NCBI GenBank assembly: GCA_021613535.1
Contig: CP075494.1
Span: 5,022,001 to 5,086,000, forward strand
Direction of reading: 5' to 3'
From: Adineta vaga
Lineage: Eukaryota; Rotifera
DNA: 64,000 nucleotides
Below, piece after piece: positions 56,726 through 64,000 of this stretch (the stretch's first letter is position 1; every line of letters begins with the position of its first letter). The notes beneath the pieces were generated by a model that was not told where the DNA came from, searched no databases, and saw only the letters and a list, made by a program, of their open reading frames with translations. Made by a program: the position numbers and the translations under genes.

Positions 56726-57676
56726 ATGGGTTGCAATATTTCAACAGCAACAGCTACTGTTACACCAAGTCATACAATTCAACCACGACAAGTTAATCAA
56801 ACGAATGAAAATCTTTTAGCCAACGATGAACAATCACATTTAATGTATGCACAATTATTCAAAGAATTAACCGGTCAAATCAATGAGAATGATCGTTTAA
56901 GAATCATATCTTATTGTCCTGATCTTTATACTGAAGAAAATCTTGATGATTTAATAGCAAAAAATGCTCAATTGAATAGTTTAACAAATTATATGCGAGA
57001 AAAAATCAAAGATGATGATCCCATGTGTTCTATTGGTCATCTTATGTTAGAAATGGGTTCATATGAACGTGCAGAATACATTTATTTAAAATCTCTTTCA
57101 ACTGAAGACGAAGATTGGATTCGTCAAGCATCATTATTAAATAATTTAGGTAAAATTCATCAAGAACAAGAAAAATATGAAAAAGCACTTGAATATTATA
57201 AAAAAGCTGTGGAACTACAACGTCAACATTTACCTGAAGATCATTCAAGTTTATGCATCGATTACAATAATATTGGTTCTGTTTATCAAAAACAAAATAA
57301 ACTCGATTTAGCATTGGAATATTTTCAACGTGCATTAAATATTGAAATGAATTCGGTGGAAAAAGATGAAGAATTAATTGCTCTATTTACAAATAATATC
57401 GGTTTAGTTTATAATGATCAAAAGAATTTCTCTCAAGGACTTATCTATCATGAGAAATGTTTAGAAATGAATGAAAAACTTCTTCCAACAACACATCCAT
57501 CTTTGGCATTATCACATCATAATTTAGCCATCTCATTATTTTCATTAGGACGATTTAATCAAGCTTTAGAACATGCACAAAAAGCAATTCATATTACTTC
57601 GCAATCATTACCGAATGGTCATCCTCAACGAGATGCTCATCATGAACTTATGAATAATATAAAGAAGAAATTGTAA
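56726..57676 (+). CDS. Tetratricopeptide-repeat protein, kinesin-light-chain-like repeats
   Basis: Intronless, 316 aa. It starts MGCNISTAT, a good N-myristoylation context with a following Cys for palmitoylation. Residues about 30-100 are helical; four or five 42-residue TPRs follow, for example LLNNLGKIHQEQEKYEKALE and DYNNIGSVYQKQNKLDLALE, ending HHNLAISLFSLGRFNQALEH. The 42-residue spacing and the HLPEDHSS / LLPTTHPS linkers are those of kinesin-light-chain-type repeats, a family greatly expanded in bdelloids. A membrane-tethered scaffold is inferred. It ends 25 bp from the stop of the convergent glycosyltransferase gene. Confidence 0.85.
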   Translation: MGCNISTATATVTPSHTIQPRQVNQTNENLLANDEQSHLMYAQLFKELTGQINENDRLRIISYCPDLYTEENLDDLIAKNAQLNSLTNYMREKIKDDDPMCSIGHLMLEMGSYERAEYIYLKSLSTEDEDWIRQASLLNNLGKIHQEQEKYEKALEYYKKAVELQRQHLPEDHSSLCIDYNNIGSVYQKQNKLDLALEYFQRALNIEMNSVEKDEELIALFTNNIGLVYNDQKNFSQGLIYHEKCLEMNEKLLPTTHPSLALSHHNLAISLFSLGRFNQALEHAQKAIHITSQSLPNGHPQRDAHHELMNNIKKKL

Positions 57677-57701
57677 TTGAAAACGAAAATGTTTTTTTTT
57701 A

Positions 57702-59465
57702 TTAATTATCATATATTGAACCTCGAAATTTAATATTATATTTGTCTCTAAGTTCATGTAATAATAATCGATTAAAATAACAACTAACATTGTTATTCTG
57801 ACGCATATAACCTCCTACTCTCCATTGTTTATTTTCGTGTATGAAATCTTCAGTCCAAAAATCTAAACATGCATATTGTTTATTGATTGTTCGAATGGTT
57901 ACCGAAGAACAGAATTTGGGATCTTTTTCACACATTTCAACAAATAATTGACCATCGGGTGCTAAATTTTCTCGAGGATTCACCGGTAAAGAAAATCCAT
58001 CGAGAATCATTTGACCTGCTTGTCGAATTAATTTCATCACTTCCTCTTTTTTTATTCCTTGTGGTCGTTTATTAATTGGATAATATAGACCTTTGATATA
58101 CGGTGTACCGCTTGTCATATGTTGTTCAAGATATGATGTATAAGCTTTATCGGATCGTTCATATCCTTTAGGTTTCAAACCTCCAAGATTAATTGTTACA
58201 GATCCATCAGCGAGAAATGTTTGATACATTTGACCTGTTCCAGGACCCGTTATATGAATATCCATTTGACGAACTAGACGTAATTGAGAGATAAAACTAT
58301 TATCAACTAGCTCATAAATAGGTGATCGAGAATCAATACGTGTTTGTTTAATAAATGTTAAATCCAATGCTTGTTCTCGAGTTTGATTATAAAAAAGATA
58401 AGTTACATTAATTAATGGCCATTCTGATTCAGTTGTTGTGTCATCATAAGGTATACTCAGATAATTATAGGTATATGTATTGATTTCATCGATTGCAGCA
58501 TGAATTTCTCTTCGATCAATTCTATCAAAACGTTTATTATGAATAAGATATGCTTGAAGAATATCATGAGATCTTCGACGTTCCATAGAAGATTTTCGTC
58601 GAGGAAGTGGAGGAATTAAACCATGTTGTCGATACATTCGATCACGAAAAAGTCGCGAAGCATCTAATTCAACTCCACCAGCTAATTGTAAATGTGGTTG
58701 AACACAACGTTGACAAAATTTCCCACTTCCCATCACGATTTCATCGAACACAAACCATTTAGTTCGTGATAATCGTTCTAAAACATGTTGTTTAAGAAGT
58801 CCAAGACCAGCAAAACGACTATAAACATCTTCACTCCAACAATTTGGACAAGGTTGTATAGAAGCAAGAATTCGAAATGGTTGAAGATGTCGAGGAGGAA
58901 ATCGCATTAATGCAACATAGGCAGGATATAAACCATCGAATAATGCATGACCAATATTATGATGCCAAAGTTGTCCAAAATAAACAGTAACAGATGGAAT
59001 AATTTTCAAATTTAAAAGATTTATAACGAATCTTTCAAGATGTCCATAGGTTTTGAAGACACGTTTTCTTGGTGTGAAAGCGTACAAGTTAAAAGCACAT
59101 GTATGCACTGTGTAAAGTGGTAATTGTCTTCCTTTTACAGTAAGAATGACAAATGTACCATGGAAAAAATATAAATTTTCGAATAAACACGATTGATTAT
59201 ATAATGGACCTACACATCGAACGGTTGTTTCGAATGTTTGATTATGATTACGAAAAACTTCGTTTTTCATGGAAAAAATATTTTGACCAATATTAGCTGA
59301 TAATGAATTTCCTATATATCTGCGAGAAGATATTTGAATATCATTTGCTTTGATGGTACTATAAATATTTTGCAAGAGACCAATGACAACAATTGTTAGA
59401 AAAACGATTAATATAGTTTGAAATGGGACATTTAGACATTGTTTCATTCGATTCTTACTTAGCAT
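57702..59465 (-). CDS. GT61-like (DUF563) glycosyltransferase, Golgi type II membrane protein
   Basis: Intronless, 587 aa. A short cytosolic tail and a signal anchor (TILIVFLTIVVIGLLQNIY) are followed by a lumenal domain with the GT61 features: GQLWHHNIGHALFDGLYPAY (from about residue 160), and near the C-terminal part LRLVRQMDIHITGPGTGQMY with FLADGSVTINLGG. Members transfer xylose, GlcNAc or similar sugars to glycoproteins or glycans in the ER/Golgi. The donor sugar cannot be decided here. The ATG at 59465 is used; a second Met at residue 7 is also possible. No disruption is seen. Confidence 0.8.
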   Translation of the reverse strand: MLSKNRMKQCLNVPFQTILIVFLTIVVIGLLQNIYSTIKANDIQISSRRYIGNSLSANIGQNIFSMKNEVFRNHNQTFETTVRCVGPLYNQSCLFENLYFFHGTFVILTVKGRQLPLYTVHTCAFNLYAFTPRKRVFKTYGHLERFVINLLNLKIIPSVTVYFGQLWHHNIGHALFDGLYPAYVALMRFPPRHLQPFRILASIQPCPNCWSEDVYSRFAGLGLLKQHVLERLSRTKWFVFDEIVMGSGKFCQRCVQPHLQLAGGVELDASRLFRDRMYRQHGLIPPLPRRKSSMERRRSHDILQAYLIHNKRFDRIDRREIHAAIDEINTYTYNYLSIPYDDTTTESEWPLINVTYLFYNQTREQALDLTFIKQTRIDSRSPIYELVDNSFISQLRLVRQMDIHITGPGTGQMYQTFLADGSVTINLGGLKPKGYERSDKAYTSYLEQHMTSGTPYIKGLYYPINKRPQGIKKEEVMKLIRQAGQMILDGFSLPVNPRENLAPDGQLFVEMCEKDPKFCSSVTIRTINKQYACLDFWTEDFIHENKQWRVGGYMRQNNNVSCYFNRLLLHELRDKYNIKFRGSIYDN

Positions 59466-59886
59466 AATGAAGACTGTATGAAAAAAAGAAACTTAAATGC
59501 ACGTTTTCTTTTTCTTTTTGAAAGTTAAATAATGTTTTTATTTTTCATCTCTTTGAATACATACAATTCTTTCAGAACAACATACTTTGTTCGCACATGG
59601 TTTGCAAGTGTGTGCGTGTGTATGTTGAGTAATCGATTAAAATAGTCTTCAAGGTTAACTATTGTCAATATTACCTTGAATTTTATGGAATTAGTGAAGA
59701 AGAATTTCTTCTCATATTATACCGTTGATGATGATTATTTGATAAATAATACCAGGCGTGAGAATAAACCTTCTGGAGATGGATAATGGCAAATATATGA
59801 CAAATACTTTTTTTTGTTAACTCATCATTTCATGACGGTTTATTTTCAGTCGATATAAACGCAATGTTTTTTACTTATTTTTAATC
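59466..59886. other. Divergent promoter spacer
   Basis: AT-rich; a short TGTGTGCG run near 59605-59625. No other signal. Confidence 0.5.
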
Positions 59887-60867
59887 ATGAAAATGTATTT
59901 GAGTCTTATATTACTTATCTTATATTCTTATTATCCAATAAGATGTGCACAACCCTATTTTCCTCCTCAAATTGTTTTTTCTGTTAACAATTCAACAATC
60001 TATGGAATTGATGAAATCAATCAACAAGCTTTCGTTACATATAGATATGGTGCTTCTGGACAAGAGAGTGGTTTTGTAATGAAAAAATTTCCCTATGCAA
60101 TTCCTGATTCTCCACAATCGAAATATTATGTTCAATTAATTGTCGATTCAACTCCATTGGGATGTTTGTACGGAACATATTGGAAATATGGTGGAAATGG
60201 ATATAATCTATTTCCATCAAATTGGGTCAATGGAACATCATTTTATGTTGGAAATTATATTTCATTTAAATATCAAATGATACATTCGACAAATTCGTCT
60301 TCTTCTGATGAAGATTATTGGTATGCAGATCAATCATGTGAAGTTGATGGTGGAGAAACATATCCATGTCAAGAAATTTATTTTAAAAAAAATACTGAAA
60401 TTCCTCTTCGATTTACTCAAGTTATTCGTCGTGGTTGGACTGTTATTCAACAAACAATCAATTATCAAGTGATATCAATGGGAAAACCAGATGAGAAATA
60501 TTATGATTCCATTCCAAAAGATTGGTCACTTATATGCCGTGATGTTAATCTCGGTTTATTTTATTATCCACAAACAGCGAAATTAAATGTACAACAAAGT
60601 TCACAAGTTCAAATTTGGCTTATAACTCCGCCACATCGTATTGATGGAGATGATACTGTTACAATTCATTGGCAATCAATGGATTGTCAAGATTGTTTCA
60701 CATGGACACCAAAGGAACTTTCATTTAATAGTAGAAACTTTAACGAAAAACAAAGCTTAACAATAACTCGAGTTAAAAATTGTTCGAAAACAACACTTCA
60801 ACCAATTTTTAATGGTGGTGGTTTTGATCTTGTTTTACCTCAACTTTATCCGATTTATATTGAATAA
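59887..60867 (+). CDS. Secreted protein of unknown family
   Basis: Intronless, 326 aa. A signal peptide (LSLILLILYSYYPIRCA) precedes a beta-rich, Tyr/Trp-rich protein with at least six Cys, including paired SCEVDGGETYPC and MDCQDCF, and several N-glycosylation sites (NNST, NGTS, NSSS, NCSK). No family is recognised. The conserved-looking Cys spacing and absence of frame damage suggest a functional extracellular protein. Whether it is lineage-specific cannot be told without a search. Confidence 0.65.
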   Translation: MKMYLSLILLILYSYYPIRCAQPYFPPQIVFSVNNSTIYGIDEINQQAFVTYRYGASGQESGFVMKKFPYAIPDSPQSKYYVQLIVDSTPLGCLYGTYWKYGGNGYNLFPSNWVNGTSFYVGNYISFKYQMIHSTNSSSSDEDYWYADQSCEVDGGETYPCQEIYFKKNTEIPLRFTQVIRRGWTVIQQTINYQVISMGKPDEKYYDSIPKDWSLICRDVNLGLFYYPQTAKLNVQQSSQVQIWLITPPHRIDGDDTVTIHWQSMDCQDCFTWTPKELSFNSRNFNEKQSLTITRVKNCSKTTLQPIFNGGGFDLVLPQLYPIYIE

Positions 60868-61737
60868 ATACTTCAATAAATATTAAGACGAGGGTCTGAA
60901 TTTGAAAGTACAGAAAGACTTTGGTTTGACTAATTCACCATTTTTGTAGAAAGAACGTGCTTTAGGTGACTAGAAAAACAGAACAATAGAACATGAGAGA
61001 AGCTATAATTAAGTTATGTTTTCATTTGGTTAAACTACAGACAAGAGCATGTTTTTGGTTGGTTGAGAAATAAATATAAATTCTTAGTTTTCCCTTTTGT
61101 TCAGATTTGCAAACATATCAAAGTCTCTCTTCTGGTTGAAGTTGATATTTGTGTGTGAACGTATGGCTGCGCGTAAGGATGTGAGTAAGTGTGTAGCTGT
61201 ATGTATGGGTACCTGCTGATTTGATTATTCCCAGAAATCATAGGAAAGAGAGAGTGTAAATAAAAGACTAGACGGAAACTATCGGAGATCATTGAGTTTG
61301 ACTGGTTTGGGATTTAGTTAATTTTTATAAAACGCTTTCACAAACACTTTAGAGGGGTTTGGGAAAAGGTTTTTAACCAGTTTAAAAACACTAAGAAGGG
61401 TATATTTTTCGTTTCTTCCGATGTTTTTGTAGGCGTTGCTTTCGTGGATATAGCTACTGTTAGTTCTTTTTTTTGTCGTTTCTCTTAGTTCAGCTGACAT
61501 TGCTGATTTTCGTGAAGCTATTGTGACTGTTGTTAGTTCTTTTTCATTTGTTCTTCTTGTTGCTAACTCTCTTGATGTTGTTGCTCTCATTCTATTAATA
61601 TATACGATATTCAATATCAAACATATATATTTCAATGTTGTTATTCATTTTATTTATTCTTTTCTCTTTTCGTTTTATATCTTCTCATACAATATTAAAC
61701 TAAAAAAGACATGGTTTTTCAAAAAAAGTTAAGTTTA
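60868..61737. other. Intergenic between convergent genes
   Basis: Low-complexity AT/GT-rich stretches (for example around 61140-61210) and a short-frame region at 61318-61635 without motifs. No gene called. Confidence 0.5.
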
Positions 61738-63073
61738 TCAGCTGAGTTGAAACCGTTGTACTCTGTTGTTATTCATATCCGAAACATAAAGGAACGTTTC
61801 ATTTGCGTCTAACTTCAAGTCGAATGGAGTGTCAAGAAGAACGGCTGTGTTTCCAGCTGTGCCATTCATACTACCAGCGATGAGAATGCCTTCGATAGCA
61901 TTCACCTTCCAACAAACAATTCGATGATTGCCACCATCTGCAATATAGAGAGAACCATCTTTGCGTGAAACTATTACACTAGTAGGTGAATTTAGTTGAT
62001 TTAAAGCTGACCCAGCTCCATTACCGCCTGCTACAGTCACTCCAACAGTGCTATTTGTATTCAAGAAAACTTTCTGAATTCGATGATTATACATGTCGGC
62101 CACATACAATACGGAATTGATTTCATCAAGAGCAATTCCATAAGGATCAGATAGTTGAGTACTATCATTACCAGCTAGTCCCGTACCTGCTACACGAATG
62201 CTTGTATTCGCGTCTGGTCCATTCCATTTGAGAACATGCTGACAGAACTTGGATGTAATATAGACACTTCCTTTACTGTCAACTGCAATACCTGTTGTAC
62301 TAACAAGTTTGTTGAGATCACAGCCTACACTGTTATTCATCTTAGGTATTGTGAGATCTTGTGGATGAATAATTACTTTATGTAAATTGTGATCTGACAC
62401 GTATATAGTGGATGTATTTGCATCGGCATAGAGAAATTCCGCAAAGTTCAATATTGGACTAGATACGACAGTCCAATCGGAGGAAAAACCTAAAGGGAAT
62501 GCTTGCACTCGGACATTATACGTGTCCGCCACATATAAAGTACCGTTATCAGTTATAAATAGTCCATGTGGAGAGTTCAAGCCCGTCGTTCCACTTCCAA
62601 CGTATCCGTTACTATTGCCAGCGACAGTTATTCCAACTATAGGTGCAAAAACTGAGAAAAGAAAAAATAATCCATTAGAAACTGAACTGCATATAGACGA
62701 AGTTAGAGAACTTACTAGTGCTGGTCATTATTGACATTTCAGTAGTTACACTTGAGAGTAGTCCAGCTGAAGAATTTTGAAAGAAAAACGAGCCAGTATG
62801 TGTTACTTCAAGATGACCATCACTCGAAGGATACTTGCTTATTAACTGACATGTATCATTATTCATCATACAGTTCCATCCAATAGCATCAGCTATTAGA
62901 GCAGTACATCCACATTGAGCACATGTCATATTTGAGAATGTATTGATAATATCTCCTGTCATGAAAAATGCATTCGAAATCATATTAATACGAATCGATA
63001 AGACATTGTTGAATATGAATAACAATACAATATTGGTGTATAATACGTAATACACGGAGACGATAGAAGCCAT
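61738..63073 (-). CDS. Secreted NHL-repeat (beta-propeller) protein with N-terminal Cys-rich module
   Basis: Two exons, 63073-62716 and 62651-61738, with a 64-nt phase-1 intron; 423 aa. The start is hydrophobic (VYYVLYTNIVLLFIFNNVLS, signal peptide). Exon 1 holds a Cys-rich module (NMTCAQCGCTALIADAIGWN, then CQLI) similar to apple/PAN-type modules. Exon 2 holds five or six NHL blades such as LNSPHGLFITDNGTLYVADTYNVRVQAF, DPYGIALDEINSVLYVADMYNHRIQ and SPTSVIVSRKDGSLYIADGGNHRI. It ends without a membrane helix. The propeller is the same type as the ectodomain of the receptor at 34983 and would bind a protein or glycan partner outside the cell. Confidence 0.8.
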
Positions 63074-64000
63074 TGCTTGAACTTTGTAAAAGAATTAGTA
63101 TCTAGAATAAGATGAACATTTATATAATTGAATAGAAGCTCGGTATTGTAATTAAAAATATGACTACACTTATGTGCGAATGATAAATGAAACACTTGCG
63201 TAGTTACATATGATGCTTTGAATTCAGATAGTAATGATGATTGAATTGCAACTTACTGTGAATAAAATTTTTCGGAAATGTCTCCAATTGAGCTTGATCT
63301 GATCTTTGTATATTTTGAGGTGAACATTGAAGAGAAGAAAAACTGAAGAACAAATGTCCTTTTAAAACTTTTCTTTTCAATTTATTTTTCAAGATTCTTT
63401 TCTCTTGAGTGAAAATATAGAATAGTTATTCATATAATTGATAGAAGAACACTTCGTTTTTTGAAAAGATATAATGGAAAACTCATTAGCAAAGTATCAA
63501 TAGAAAAAATTCATCTGAACGAGTACCCAAAAGATTTTCATAACAATGGTTTCTGTTTTTCTGCTTTTGTAGAACATGGATATTTCTATTCTGATTATTC
63601 TGTTTCTTTTGTTGTGTACTTTGAGAACAATTCAGGTCTGTCATCAAAAAGTAATGACAAACTCACTAGTTGATCACAACTAGTCCAGTATAGAATTATA
63701 TCGAAAATAATCTAGAAGAGAGTAACTGTGTCAGTATGGTTTAATCATATTAGTTTCATAGGTTATTAGTTTGAAAAAGAAAAAGTGATGTCTATGACCA
63801 ACGTAATTACCATATTGCAATCTTTGAAGCTGATACAATCAAATGTTGTACGTAAGATTGATTGCTCTGTGAATATACGACATAAATAAAAAGAATAGCT
63901 GAACTATAAGTACTTTTTTTCTAAATTCACAATGACGTTGAATTATTTTCTGCACGTATTTAAATATTAATCTAAATGTTTTTTTTTCTTTTTCTATCTT
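63074..64000. other. Upstream region of NHL gene, window end
   Basis: AT-rich. Frames at 63204-63392 (-) and 63461-63673 (+) are short and unrecognised. Nothing supported. Confidence 0.45.

Noticed and set aside
1-64000. Bdelloid spliced-leader sequence, CRISPR arrays, operons, rRNA or tRNA genes
   Set aside because: None seen on reading; the window is eukaryotic, with introns and single-gene transcription units.

Overview
The window is AT-rich animal nuclear DNA, most likely from a bdelloid rotifer. Genes are compact, introns are mostly 50-70 nt with GT-AG ends, and both strands are used. Clearly animal genes (nuclear receptor, several 7TM receptors, a NIDO/AMOP/VWD surface protein, TPR and NHL proteins) are interleaved with families that animals normally lack and that look bacterial or fungal (CadD-type transporter, Kup potassium transporter, bacterial-type sirtuin, GNAT, UbiA-type prenyltransferase, DKNYY repeats). 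A (TGTGGG)n-like interstitial tract matches my recollection of the Adineta vaga telomere unit. This mixture is typical of bdelloid accessory or subtelomeric DNA. The species cannot be fixed from the sequence.

Layout. 0-10 kb: 5' end of a sterol-type UDP-glycosyltransferase (-), CadD transporter (+), Kup (-), a tiny Cys-rich gene (+), a coiled-coil gene (-), sirtuin (+), GNAT (+) and a three-exon nuclear receptor (-). 11-21 kb: telomere-like tract, secreted beta-helix gene 1 (+), two 7TM receptors (-), the NIDO/AMOP/VWD gene (-) and a second weak telomere-like tract. 21-29 kb: decayed DKNYY gene, small Cys-rich secreted protein (-), broken EEP nuclease and beta-helix gene 2 (+). 29-41.6 kb: sterol-desaturase-family gene, broken 7TM receptor (-), UbiA gene, a large chimeric NHL / four-module / 7TM receptor (+) and a sulfotransferase-like gene. 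41.8-48.9 kb: two heavily decayed, divergently arranged genes, an AAA-ATPase (-) and a coiled-coil protein (+). 49-64 kb: M28 peptidase (-), two related mucin-stalk membrane genes (the second broken), a 76-aa Gly/Tyr-rich gene, TPR protein, GT61-like glycosyltransferase (-), an unknown secreted protein and a soluble NHL protein (-).

The genes do not form one pathway. Recurrent themes are horizontally acquired enzymes and transporters, surface or secreted proteins in multigene families, and active gene loss: at least seven loci carry frameshifts or stops. The strongest signals are (1) a ~1.9-kb tract with only four differences seen between two otherwise diverged beta-helix paralogs 14.8 kb apart, best explained by recent gene conversion, and (2) the chimeric receptor whose ectodomain has four tandem modules, each encoded by one symmetric phase-1 exon, with a single in-frame TGA in the 7TM part. 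All exon boundaries come from reading splice signals and frame; none is confirmed by transcripts.
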